In this document: piece by piece, positions 12,424-24,255 of the stretch
How the letters are laid out: every line of letters begins with the position of its first letter
How positions within the stretch are numbered: the stretch's first letter is position 1
The notes under the pieces: model-generated
Told to the model about the DNA's origin: nothing
Database searches by the model: none
Seen by the model: only the letters and a program-made list of their open reading frames with translations
From: Sphagnum compactum
Taxonomy: Eukaryota; Bryophyta; Sphagnopsida; Sphagnales
Reading direction: 5' to 3'
DNA: 64,000 nucleotides
NCBI GenBank assembly: GCA_965153455.1
Contig: OZ234497.1
Coordinates: 10,664,001 to 10,728,000 of the forward strand
Made by a program: the position numbers and the translations under genes

Positions 12424-12859
12424 TACCGCCGCGCTCGTTTCACACCACCCGGTGCGAAATATTTAATTTTGGACGATTTTCATTTTCGCATCGACCCACA
12501 AATAATTAATTACAATGGTTTGTCATTTCACAGTTCAATGGGTCTGCCGGAATTGGGGCGGGCCACGGCCCGCTGGCCGCCGGGCCGACTGCCATTTCAT
12601 TGAAACCAACTTTCCGGTGAGCCTGAGCGACTCGGAGTCACGTTCTGCTGAGGCTAAAGATCAGAGAAGCTCAGGGCACCCTCGAATTAATATATATATA
12701 ATTATAATATATATTTAAGCATTTTGCCTTTTCGCATTTACACCGTAAAATTAATTAATTTCGTTTGTTTCACATTTCACACTTCCCCCCTCAAATTTTT
12801 ATTTTTTTTCACAGTACCCCTAAAATAATTAATATTGGTTTGAAACGAGCGCGGCGGTA
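12424..12859. mobile_element. 436-bp transposon with GC-rich 24-bp terminal inverted repeats
   Basis: The left end (12424-12447) begins TACCGCCGCGCTCGTTTC and the right end (12836-12859) is its reverse complement, with 23 of 24 positions identical. The outermost TA may itself be the target duplication, which would suggest a TA-inserting superfamily such as Tc1/mariner; this is an inference. The interior has a GC-rich island near 12545-12600 and AT-rich flanks. No transposase is encoded. The near-identity of the ends suggests a younger insertion than its surroundings. Confidence 0.7.
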
Positions 12860-14828
12860 TGGTAGATGTTTCACCTCCCTTTTGACTTTAATAATATATT
12901 CACACATAGAGGTTGCAATAACGTTAGGTATATTTATCTATCATAATTTTAACCATTTATTATAAAAGTAACATGAACATATAATCCTTATTTACCCAGC
13001 CTGTCCATATTCATATTTTACCCAACTACAACTATATCAATGTACGTACCTGTCCAAAATCCTACTATTGTCAAAGTTGCCAAGTTATGATTGGAACTAC
13101 CTACTTGCTCAAAACCCTATTGTGTTCAACCGCTACCAGACTATCATCTTTTACAACAAAAACTTGCACTGCCATTGCTTGCGGATCCTTTTGGTTATGA
13201 TATTTAATTATTTTTTATTGTAAGCTTTACATTTCTTTCATTCACTTTTCTTCATTCGCATCTGCTCATTTTTCTCCCATCTTTCCAGTTATAGATGTCC
13301 ATTAGAATCTCCTTCTTTTTATAAATGTTTTGCTTGAAAGATTTTTGAACATCTATGTAATTTTAGGTGAACATTTATTTTTTTAAAAAAGTTGACTATC
13401 TTTAATTACTATTCTTGTTCACTTTTGGTTGATGTTGTCCGCATATAGATTATTGACAAGGTTCTTTTATTATTGCTTTCATTTTTAAATCAAGTTTGCA
13501 TTACACGATTTTATCTAAATTTTTTTTGTCACACCCTTATTGATTTGGTTTTTTTTCAAGATTTGCAAGGTCACACTTTTTATTGTTGTTGTCAAATGTT
13601 GGTGTTGCTTGTTCCAAGTTGTTATTCTTGTTCATTTTTGTTTGTTATTGTTGCTCCTTTTCTATTTTACTATTGTTGAACATGTTGGGTGTAGTTTGAA
13701 CATGTAGATTACATGTAAAAGTCCTCTATTATTACTTTCATCTTTAAGTTGAGTTTACATATTGATTGCTATCATTTTTTGTTCATCATTTGTTTCAGAA
13801 TTTGTTTTATGTTTGTTTTTGTTTGTTGTTAAATTTGTGCAAGATGAACTTGCATATAAGCTTTGTTTTACTTGTTTTTTTCATTTTATGACATTACATA
13901 AGCACACAAAGAACTATTTAGTTATGAAACAAAGGTTAATTATGCCATTGTAGATTTTTAACAATGTTGCAAATACATTGAATACCAAGTTAATTTTCTA
14001 TCATTTGTTGAGTTCTCCTGCTTTGCATCAATGTCACATGCCTTTCATTTTCAAATTGTTGTTTGATAAGGAGTTCAATGACTCAATGAAAACACAATCA
14101 ATAATTTGGTTTTTTCATTTCTTGATGACATAATATGAAAATTTTAAATGAATTGGACATTTTAAAATAACTTGAGATTTTGTGCATTAATGGACTACCA
14201 AACTAAAACCTTTTATGGGTGAAAAACACACAAAGTATCAGTGTGCAATATTTATTAACATTCGTGTTATTTGCTCCTTTTCTAAGCTTACACAAGGAAT
14301 TGAATATATGCATTGTAATGTGTTGTTTATTGTAAAAAAGTTATAGTTCCTATGGTGTTGCAAAATTTTGTTTATTTTGTGAAATAGTTATTTCAAACTA
14401 AAATCAAGTAGCCAAAAGGATAGGATTCGGTCCAAATAATAACATAATTCAAGGAATTTAATGGACTTATAATAATCCATGGTGTTATTGATGTGATTCA
14501 GATTCACATACAAAAACCAATTAGAGCTTTTATCATGTCTTTTGAAAAGTCCAAAATTTACAATTGACCATTTGAAAGTTGAAAAATTAAAAAACACTTT
14601 CACTTGGGGGCCGCCAAATGATGCAACAAATTCATTAATAATGTTTTGCTTCATTAGATGATCCAACAAATAGATGTTAATAATGTTTTGTCTCAAACTT
14701 GATACTAGGTTAGAAAAGTCCAAAATTGATAGTTTGATCCATAATTAACTAAATACATAAAATTTTGTAGTTGATTACTTTTCATATAAATTTAGATTAT
14801 ACAACATGCATTTATAAGCAATAGTGGA
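12860..14828. other. T-rich intergenic DNA, no gene seen
   Basis: The + strand has long T-rich stretches (13200-13900) that give hydrophobic open frames by composition. No splice-supported or domain-bearing gene is visible. The last part may be decayed sequence of the Harbinger relic that follows. Confidence 0.5.
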
Positions 14829-15398
14829 TTGTTGAAGGAAGTTCAAAAATGTTTTTGTCAAGGTGTTAAAAATGACGCTCACATTTTATGCAATTCAAAT
14901 TTGCATCAAAAGGTAGCTTATTTTAAATTCATCAAAGCAACAATGGTACCAAACCTCATAGGTGATAAAAGTTATTTGCTCTTACCTTGGTTGATGTTTC
15001 TTCACAAACATGGAGGTGTTTGCCATGCAATTTTGGAGTTATTGTTTAATAGACATTTCAATTAAAGGAGGAGTGTTGTTGAGAATTAATTTGAGGTTTT
15101 GAAGAAAACTTTTAGAAAGTTACTATTCAAAATCAACCTTGATGTATTTTTCTTACCTAATGTGGTGTTTTGTTGTTGTATTTTATACAACATGATCCTT
15201 AAGGGGAGAGATTTGGACATAGACATGCTTATGACCCAATTAAAATTGAAGATTGATCAAAATGTTGTTCATCCGAATGGTCATAAAGATGGCATTAAAG
15301 ATTGTATTCTTGTAGAAAATATAACAACAATTAACAACGTAATTGAATCACAAGGTTGTGAGATTTTAAAGACTAACCAACACATCCTCTTGGAATAA
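14829..15398 (+). pseudogene. PIF/Harbinger (HARBI1-like) transposase relic
   Basis: This is the C-terminal half of a DDE nuclease of the PIF/Harbinger superfamily, the enzyme that cuts and pastes these transposons. The first part reads LIGDKSYLLLPWLM, the usual block around the second catalytic Asp. In the same frame follow NRHFN, a stop, RRSVVEN, a stop, then FEVLKKTFRKLL and FLPNVVFCCCILYNMIL, the hallmark helix near the end of the domain. Stops at about 15063 and 15090 interrupt it, and the N-terminal catalytic region upstream is not visible, so it is a truncated pseudogene. A Myb/SANT-like partner lies tail-to-tail downstream at 15.7-16.6 kb. Confidence 0.75.
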
Positions 15399-15699
15399 TA
15401 CCTTAGAAATAGGCCACATAGGGCATGTTGAAACTTTACTTCTATATGAAAAGTGTATCATGAATTATTGTAAGGCTTGTACAAAATGGTAAGATTGTTC
15501 ATTTATTTTGAGTTGAAAATTTAATCAAAACTTTGAAAACATAATTATAAACTTGTTGATTCATATGGTTGTTGCTAAGTCACATCATTTTTTTCACCTG
15601 ATGAATCTAAATCAAAGTTCACTAGTGGAATGATTTGGTGCAAATTAAGGCATGACACATGGTTGTGCTAAAAGTAGCTAAAAGTAGACTTGTTTTGCG

Positions 15700-16560
15700 T
15701 ATTTCTTGTCTCTATGTTCTAGGTACCATCTAGTTGCTTAATGATGGTCTTGTTGTAATAGTCTTCAATCTCCAATTGTAAGTTGTTGAGGCAATCCATC
15801 ATTTCAACCATCATTGTGTTATTCTTGTTGTTTTTTCAATTATAGTTGAGAAAATGTTGGAGTACTTACGTTTGATTCATTTATTTCTTGGGGTGATTAA
15901 AATTGTACAAAACTTTGTAGTGCAATGCTTTGACAAATTAATGAAGTTTTGCTACTTGCACTACTAATTGTTTTTGGAAAAATCATTGATGTTCACCACA
16001 TCAACTTGCACCTATGGAGTTCTTTGTCTGTTACTTGGCATGTGTTCTTTTGGAACATAGTCCTCACCTAAAAGATTTTGCATGAATGAGTGTTGCGATT
16101 TTATAAATCTTTTCTCCTTGTGTATTGACTTCAAACCGTGGTGCAATACAAAATGTGTCCCCATCAACTAGAAAATCCTTGACATGTCTTGGAGCATTAA
16201 CAATTCTTTCTCCTTGGAATGTTTTGATTACCTCATAATGTTCCCAATTGAATTTGTTTTAATAAATGATATTTTGTTTTGTTCATTATTGCTCAAATTC
16301 CCATAGCGAATTATTGTGATTAGTTCCCTTGTAGTTAAAGTTCAAACCATTCCATTTGTCTTACACATATTACCGTTCCGAATCACACACATTGATAATC
16401 TTTTGGAATTCATTAAAATATTGGTCCACTATCATGTTGTAAGAACCATGTGAACTCTTGGGTCTATGATTGCCTTTTGAACAACATATTTGCCATGTTT
16501 GTATTTGATGATAGTTAAAACTTCATGGTGTTCCCAATTTCCCTATTGTTGATGCATTTG
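15700..16560 (-). pseudogene. Myb/SANT-like protein relic (Harbinger second ORF)
   Basis: Read on the minus strand, fragments in shifting frames are coherent: DQYFNEFQKIINV, a stop, then DKWNGLNFNYKG and NSLWEFEQ (about 16289-16435) match the pattern of the Myb/SANT-like DNA-binding protein that accompanies Harbinger transposases. Upstream on the same strand lies WEHHEVLTIIKYKHGKYVV (about 16472-16530), and downstream WEHYEVIKTFQGERIVNAP (about 16180-16240) and NNLQLEIEDYYNKTIIKQL (about 15728-15790). Many stops and frameshifts show that it is dead. Assignment rests on the DKW..L...YK signature and the neighbouring transposase. The two lie convergently, so this is probably one element. Confidence 0.5.
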
Positions 16561-16599
16561 TTTATCATCTTCCCCATCATCTCTCTCTTCCTTTTTGAA

Positions 16600-17600
16600 A
16601 TTTGTTGCATCCATTGCAAATCAACATGCATGATGTATTCAACGTTATATGTGATTGTAAAACAATGTTGCAAACTTGGGAGCTAAGACCTAGGACATAA
16701 CAACCTTGAAGGTTTAGTTCATCAATTGCCATAAAAGAACTATGTGTGTATGGGCATTCACTAGAAGAAATATAAGTTTAGTATACATTTGAATTGAAGA
16801 ATGGGTTTGCTTCAATTTTTAAAAATTCCTTATTTTATGAAATCATAGATTGATTCAATACACATTAACAATTCCTTAATTTTCACCTTTTTATGAAATT
16901 GCTAACTAACTCATGTTCTAAATGTTATGCATATGTTTCAAAGGTAAATTAAGAATATGACCCAAAAAATTTGAGATTCTCATTTTCCTTTCAAACAATG
17001 ATGAATCCCTTGTCATGAAAAATGCATGATAGACACACAAATGTGCAATGGTGCTCACATCAAAATGTTGCAAACACACACATATGTTGTAGATGTTATA
17101 GATGCGCACAAATGTTATAAATGCAAAGTGTTCATGATGTTGCAGATGTGTGTAAATGTTATGCATGTAGATGCAAAGATTCACATTGCTACATGCATTC
17201 ATGATGCTCATGAATGAAAGAATTAGCCATGGTAAAAGGAATTATTGACAGACCTTGCAAGGAAATCAAGAGCCAACATGTTGATAAGTTATTACCAATA
17301 TAATGGTGGGAATTTATGGATTTTGTAAATTTCAAACAATATTGTAATAGTTTAACAAGAATTGCGAACACAAACACTAGTGCTCGAGATAGTGAGCCAA
17401 GGTTAGATTGCTACATTCTCTACTTATCAACCAAAACCTGTGTGTTGTGCATTGATGTTATTGACACCACTACCCCTATGTGTGAACAGTCCCTAAATGA
17501 AATACTTTCTCTGAGTACCATTGAGGCGAATAATGAAATTGTCATTTCACTGGAAAACACCATGGTGAAATGCCAAACCATGTGAGAATCCCCAAAAATG
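16600..17600. other. Intergenic DNA upstream of the PHR1-type gene
   Basis: No gene is supported. A CACTA-type left end, CACTAGAAGAAATATAAG, occurs at 16760 after ATT, but I found no partner end. An imperfect alternation of ATGTTG, GATGC and similar words near 17030-17215 looks like simple repeat DNA. Confidence 0.45.
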
Positions 17601-17609
17601 CCTTTGTTC

Positions 17610-18463
17610 CCCTTCTTAAAGGTAATGTTCTCGGTTTCTTTTTGTTTTACGCGTTCCCGACTGACTGTTGTCCCATCGCTCGTGCCCGAAGCAAACAAAT
17701 CGGGCAACGACGCGTAGATTAAAGATGTGGTGACGGGCAGCGGCGGTTACCGCTTACCAAAAGCGTAAATGAGCGGTGGCTAGGCCGCAAGTCTACACTT
17801 CGCACACATCCTGGCTGCGGCCTCCCCCGCTCGGGACGCAGCCAAGGAGCGTGCGTGCGGGGGGTTGCAAAGCCTCCGAGGAAAGCTACGCGGAGACGCG
17901 AGCGCCGAATGTCTATGGCGCTCTGATCCGCACTGGCCATTTCGTTGCGTTCGCGATCTTTGCGGACGGAGTTCGGCAGGTTGAATTGAGGAGGAGGCGG
18001 GCCAGCGGAATTCCTTCAGCCAAGCTCATCTTGTACGATGCCCCAGTTGTTGTTTTTGTTGTTGCGGATTTTGTTTTTGCGACGGAGGAGATCTGTGGAC
18101 TGATGCTGCTGTTGCGGGTGGAATCGGGCGCGGTAGCAGCGGACGTTCCGGGAGGAGAGGAAAATCACAGAGAGAGAGAGAGAGAGGGATCAGATTTCCT
18201 AAATTATTACAGGAACAAGGAGTAGACGACGTTTGCGGAAGGGGCAGGGGAAGGGAGAAACGGGGATGAGAAAATATCCGCCGGAGGAAGAAGAGGAGGA
18301 GTAGAAGGAGATGGGAAACAGAAACGTCAACAGGTAGAAGAAGGTGGAAAAAGAAGAAGAAGAAGAAGATGCGAATGCAGTAGCAGAATAGACGAGGAGC
18401 AGAGAGAAAGGAAGCAGCAGCAGAAAGTAGGAGCGAGGAGGAGGAGTGAAGCTCTGGAGCTTG
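17610..18463 (+). promoter_or_regulatory. Promoter and 5' leader region of the PHR1-type gene
   Basis: From about 17610 the base composition changes from AT-rich to GC-rich and CpG-containing. A purine-rich leader follows, with a GAGA run at 18169-18187 and AGAAGAAG arrays at 18285-18450. This is typical of a plant core promoter and long GA-rich 5' UTR. The open frame across 17776-18225 lacks an ATG start and is not a gene. I could not fix a TATA box or start site. Confidence 0.5.
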
Positions 18464-21400
18464 ATGCTGATGGAGGGGTGGCAGCAGCCCCCTCAGGTGC
18501 CCAACTCCTCTCATGCTGCCACTCCTGCTGTTGTCACCATGCCGACTCCACAGCTACCTTATCCTCAGCCAAATATGGCGAAGGCACAAGGGGGAGGGGG
18601 AACTGGACTGCCCTGGGCTGTGGAAGGTGGTAGTTCCAGCTCCTCTTCAGCTTCTATGCAGCAAAGGCGTGGGTATTATGAGCCTCCTCCTCCACAGGTA
18701 GGGATGCCGGGGATTTCGGCCATGCCATCTCAATATCAGTATGCATCGCAAGGGCAGTACCTAGCTCAGCCTGGTCCGGACACTGAATCCTCATCTCCTC
18801 ATGTGCTGCAGCAGCAGCAGTTTGCAACACTACCTTCATATAAATCCTTGCCACACTGGGGTCCAGGCGTGCAGTGGCCAAACCAGCATCAACATCCTGA
18901 TGGCCATCTACACCCCCTTCCACATCCCTATCCACAGCAGGGTGCAGATCAATGGCAAGCAAGCAGCCAGCAGCTACCTCCCAGTGCCTCTGACGTGCAC
19001 CAGCCTCCTCAACAACCCCTTGTCAGAGGCTCCTCAGGTTCACATCATCCAGGAGCACAGCTAGAGAAACCCAGTGGTGGAGCTGGATCATATGCTCTTC
19101 AGCATACAGGGAGGGAATCTCACCAGGCTTTTCAGGACGTGAATCTGGGACCTGCAGCTCAAAGTGGTCCAGTCACACTCAGCCCTTCTCCTACAGATCT
19201 GGCAATTGCCCCAAAGACAGAAGACAGGGATGATGCAGACTTTGGTGACCATCTACAGGTCAGTCCTTTTTTCTTTTTCTTTTTGTCTGTAGAGCTGCCT
19301 CCTTTTGAATGTGTGCATCCTCCAGAGTCTTTAACCTGTGTAAGCAATTTTTGTTTTATGTAAGTGTTCACTGAACATCCTTTTAACTTCTTCACAGCAG
19401 TGGTTCAGGCATGAACAAAATTTGGGGATATATACCTACTGGGTCTGTAAAATATATGTGATTTGGTACAAAGTATTGGGCATTGATACATACAGTAGGA
19501 CATGTTGCCTTAGGAGAGGGGGAATCTGGCCTGCATGTCCTTCACCACTGAAGCTTGAGGATAGGTTGGCAGGGGCTTTTTTGGTGAGGAGTGACTCCAG
19601 ATATGATTAAACTTTACCTTGGTGCATAATGTCTGTGTGGTGTGTGGTGTTGTTCAAACCTGGTGGCCATGTTCAATCCATATGCCTTAGGCTTAGATGC
19701 TCACTTCCACAGGGGCAAGCTAAATCAAAATGAAGCATACTGCCTCTAGCTTGCTTGAATGGGGAGACAATTGGCTTATTCAGATTTGAATGGCTCTGGA
19801 ATGGGAGAGGCAATATCATGATCGAGTCTTCCTGTTGTTCATCTGTTGCATATGTGACATTGATTTTCACCTGAAATTCTGGGCAGATTATTGTATACTT
19901 ATTGACACCCACCATTGGGAGCTGATGAAGGTAGTATGGAGTCATAACACAATGGTCTGATACTTTCTGAGTGACAATCACAGGGTTAGACCACACACAT
20001 TCTTGTTGTTTAGTTTTGGTTTTAGAGATGCTTTGAGAGTGACTTGAAAAAGGTTATGATCACATTCAATGTTATGTTGCCTTCGAAGTGTTGTCGAGAT
20101 TTCTCTGCAATCTCATAGATATATTTTCCTGACTTTAAGAAGCAGATGTTCTGCATTCAATTAGTCACCAGTGGTGTGCTTAATGGATATGTTCAGTGTG
20201 CAGGAGGCACCAACCACTACTACCCTCTTTGTAGGCCCTAGGCCTCAGGCTTAGTTGGTTGTTTATACAGGGGAATAACAAAAGGAAGCTTACTCTCACA
20301 AACTTCTTGCAGCTTGCATAAGGATAAGATTGAATTTTTTGATTAGCTATATCTCTTGAGTACAAGCCAGCATCAGAACAGAGTCTTCCTGTTGCTTCCA
20401 AAAATTGAAATTCAGGGTGCAGATTTTGTAAAAGGTTGAGGCCATTGTTCTATACTTATCTTCACCCACCATTGGGAGCTCACAAAGTCAGTAGCTGGGT
20501 AATCATAGCAGTTCATCACTGCTATTTGTGGTGATGGTGAAGGTCTGACACTTTGGGAGCAACTCTCATAGGGTTATGAGGGCACTCAATGTTGTGTTGC
20601 CTTCAAAGTGTTGTTGTGGAGGTTTTTCTGCAATCTCACAGATATATTTTGGTTTTGCTGGAACTGATACAATGATTACCTTCGAAGTTTTATTTTCAAG
20701 CTTTCTCTGTAATCTTGTAGATATGTTCAATCTGGGGGCAGAGGGAAGATTGTACAAGGGTTGTTAGCCACCCTTGCTTGTTTGCAAACTTGCTTGCTTT
20801 GTTTGAAAGTGCAGTTGTATAGGGTCCACAGTGCTTTGGGCTATTTCAGCTGTTCGCATTCCTGATCTCCAACTGCCTGAGAAGGCGTCATCAGGTTAAG
20901 TACTGGCTTGCTGAAATTGTTTCTAAGGTATTTACCTCTCCAAGCCTCAAGGGACTGGAACTATCAGAGGGCCTCTTCAGCCACTGGCAATATGAGGTTT
21001 TTCTCATTGTTTTGGCTGCCGAAGTCCCTTGTACTGTCGTCTCTTAGTGTTGTGTTAGCAGAGTGGTCAATATGGAAGCCAGATGTGTATTCTTCATTGC
21101 CTTGTTACTTGGTGCAGGTGTTACTTGATTCACCAGATGGGGATGGAACAGACTCTTCACAGATGGGGGACCAGTCAATGAATGAAGGCTTTGGGACAGG
21201 AGCTGAATGGCTCAAATGGACAGAGCTAGACCCTGAAGAGGAGACTATAGCAAACTGCTGGACTGAGTTGATTGATGTGGAGAGTGGTGAGGAACGGGTA
21301 AGCATTTTGGAGTGATTGAAGGAGGTTATACTTAATAATACACTCTCTTATCTATATCATCCCATCAAAGTTGGGAGCTAGCATCTTGAAAGACCCTTGT

Positions 21401-24255
21401 GTTTGGATCTGGTGGTCATGTAAGATACAGATGCAACATAGAGGTGGCTTGAATTGTTTAGCAAGATGAGAAGAACGAGAATAAGTTCTCCTCATCCTCT
21501 TGGTAATTTGTTTCTTTACACCTCATGCAGACACTTTTCCAAACAACAAGGTTTGAACCATTAGCCCCCACAACACTTAAGCTGAAAGACCAGCCAACAG
21601 ATCAGCATCCTTCAGGTGTGCTTGGCTGCACAGAACTTTTGTTACTTGTTTTAGTTTTTCTGGGTTGTAATATGCAATTTGTGCATACAACATGTTTTCT
21701 CAGTGAGTATATGAGTGTTATGATTTTCTAGTTCAACATGTGGTTTGGTCATGTGGGTGCTCCGAGCAAAGTTGAATTATATGTTGCATGGAGAGATGGG
21801 TGTTCTGCAGGGATCGTTGGCTCAGCTTGTCCTTTTTGTACAGGTCCTGCAGGGGGGGAACATCCTGAGAGCCCTGGGCCATCCTCAGCTACAGCAACAG
21901 CAGCAGCTGCAGTCAAGACCCGATTGCGTTGGACTCCAGAGCTGCATGAGAAGTTTGTGACTGCAGTCAGTCAGCTGGGGGGTGCTGATCGTAAGTTTTC
22001 CATCACCTCCCCCTGACTCCCGTCTGTCAGGTCAGAAATGACTTTTGTCACTGAGGGAAGTAGGATCGGGAAGTGCACCAAGCAATCATAGAACTGCTGA
22101 GTGGGAAATGGAACCCAGCAACACCTGGATGTTCATTGAGATACAGAAAAGTGTATTGGTGGGCAAGTTGAGGATCCTCAGTCAGAACTGGGACAGAGCT
22201 GTGAGGTTTGCAGACAGTTTCTGATGCATCTAAGTCTGGAATCTCAGTCAAGGAACCTTGGAAATGCAATCTGGCTCTATCCTGTCTAGTACAACAACTA
22301 TCTTTTTTGCAGAAGCTGTGTCCATGTTGTTGACAATATACAAAGTCAATTTGGGGTATGTCTCAAAGGTGGGGGAACATAATTCTCCCAGTTTTGAGTT
22401 GTGCCTTAACATGGCTGGGTTTCCTGGTCTCCCCCCTCCCATACTGTCTGCTTTCCTCTGCATCATATACGAAGTCACACAAAGGTTTGATTGTTTCTTG
22501 TGTGGTTTTGAAGGTGCAACACCAAAAGCAGTCTTGCGGGTAATGGGTGTCCAGGGCATCACAATTTATCATGTGAAGAGTCATCTACAGGTAGGACAGT
22601 CTCCCTTATATCCCTCTTGGCATAATGTAGACCTTGATTTCCAGGTAAGTGTCTTTTGTGGTGATAGCAATTGGCGCAAATATCTGACTTGTTTGAACCC
22701 TGATGTAACATGATTTTGTAGAAATATCGACTTGCCAAATATATGCCTGAGATTTCAGAAGGTATGTTGATTACAATGTGTATTTACATGAGTATCAGTC
22801 TCTTTGTCATCATTTACAAGCCAGTAATGTCCTGCTTCTACAAATTGGACAAAAACAAGGGAATATAAAGGGATTTCCATTGAAATGGGGTTTTCTCTTC
22901 TACATACTTTACTTTCAGGTGCTGTACTGGGTCAGGATGTGACTGATTGATGATGTGTACTGGGCAAACAGAGGCAAGAGCTGAACGGAGGAGGAATGAT
23001 ACGTTCCTGTCACCCATGGGCATTAATTCGTGAGTCTCTTCCTATACCCCTTAACCACAGTATGTAGCAATGGGAAGTATCACACAATGGTGCAAAAATG
23101 TGCTACTTGCATCCACCTGAAGAGTTCTTGGATCTATTGGAGGCTACAATAATCAAAATACTCCTTTGTGTTGATAGAACTGGCTCTGTTGCATTGGTGT
23201 GTGATAACAGGAGCCACCAGATCACACAGGCATTGCAAATGCAAATGGAAGTACAGAAACGGCTCCATGAGCAGCTTGAGGTTACCCTTTCTCTTGATCT
23301 TTCTCAACCTCAATGTCCATCTTCTTGCTGGCTGTTGCTTCATCCCTCACCCCTTGTCTTCCACCTGTTTCTCTACAGTTATTCACTCTTATCTTGGAAA
23401 GAAAATTCAGAAATTATGTACTTCTGCTGTTACTGAAGACCTATTAGTTGCTGGGATTTGCAGCTACAAAAATGGTTGATTTGGTCTGCATACATTTCAG
23501 ATTGAAGTTCCCAATAGGTTGCTCCTTCTTGATCATTCGGGTTCACTCATGTGTGTGTGATGTTACAGATTCAACGAGAACTGCAGTTGCGAATTGAGGC
23601 TCAGGGAAAATCTCTTCAAAAAATGATTGAACAACAGGCCAAAGTGGGAGGAGTGGTTTTGGGTTATTCCTCTGAGCCTCATGATCCATCTCCATCAGGC
23701 ATTGTTCCTGCAACTGAAGGTCCTGAAACCCCAGGGCCACTCTCAAAAATTTCCATCAGTGGGTCAAAGGGTTCACTTCCAGCAAGCATCATGGAAAGTG
23801 CCATCTCTGCAACCAATGGGGCACCTCTCCCAGTACACATTATTGACCAGCCAGACTCCAACCAGTTGCTGCTTTCAGCACCAAAGGCTGTTTCCGAGGA
23901 ACAACCACCTCCAGTTTTGACTGCATTCAATGAGGAACCATCATCAAAGCGAGCACGGACTGACATTGAGCCACAAGTCAGTGATTCTAGGCAAGTCCCA
24001 GTTTCAGTTGCAAGCGATGCACAGAGATATGGTGCCAGTGCTGCTGAGGATAATGTCCAAGAGGCAGCAGCGCTTGAAATGTCACCAGATATGGTCAAAC
24101 AGCATTTGATTTGTCCAGCTGCAGAGGCATGGGCAGCAGCAGAGGGTCAGCACGTATGTTCTTTCGTGCAGTGTTCTCCCCAGCAAGCTCACACAGCTTG
24201 TGCACAACCACAGCCTGGTTCTATCACACAAAAACCTGTCCGTGCATCTGGCTGA
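18464..24255 (+). CDS. PHR1: PHR1-type MYB-CC (GARP) transcription factor, 9 coding exons
   Basis: Predicted 712-residue nuclear regulator of the phosphate-starvation response. Exons: 18464-19258, 21118-21297, 21531-21615, 21844-21990, 22514-22590, 22722-22761, 22972-23029, 23211-23280, 23569-24255; all introns are GT-AG and every junction keeps frame. Residues 1-265 are Gln/Pro/Ser-rich. An acidic Trp block (EWLKWTELDPEEE, near 305) resembles the motif before the Myb domain in PHR1/PHL1. The single GARP Myb repeat spans about 379-435 (RWTPELHEKF ... HVKSHLQKYR). The MYB-CC coiled coil, about 463-508, contains LHEQLE. Family members bind P1BS sites as dimers and are restrained by SPX proteins bound to inositol pyrophosphates. 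It is longer than Arabidopsis PHR1 (about 410 residues) because of its long tails. The first ATG is 18464; 18470 is possible. Exon 7 has a weak acceptor but is the only frame-consistent link I found. Confidence 0.92.
19660..20750. repeat. Tandem duplication inside intron 1 of the PHR1-type gene
   Basis: Intron 1 (19259-21117) holds two copies of a unit of about 520-557 bp. Paired landmarks include CACCCACCATTGGGAGCT at 19907 and 20464, GAGTCTTCCTGTTG at 19824 and 20381, and TGTTGCCTTCGAAGTG or TGTTGCCTTCAAAGTG near 20075 and 20595. A partial third copy follows at about 20670-20735 (CTTCGAAGT then TCTGTAATCTTGTAGATAT). The duplication explains much of this intron's length. No coding is apparent. 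Confidence 0.65.

Noticed and set aside
17776-18225. 149-codon open frame upstream of the PHR1-type gene
   Set aside because: It has no ATG start, lies in promoter or leader DNA with high GC, and shows no motif.
18026-18514. 162-codon minus-strand frame rich in Ser and Leu
   Set aside because: It is the complement of the purine-rich 5' leader, a composition artefact.
20908-21117. Upstream extension of the second PHR1-type exon as an open frame
   Set aside because: An acceptor CAG at 21117 gives a frame-perfect join to exon 1, and the upstream residues have no family similarity.
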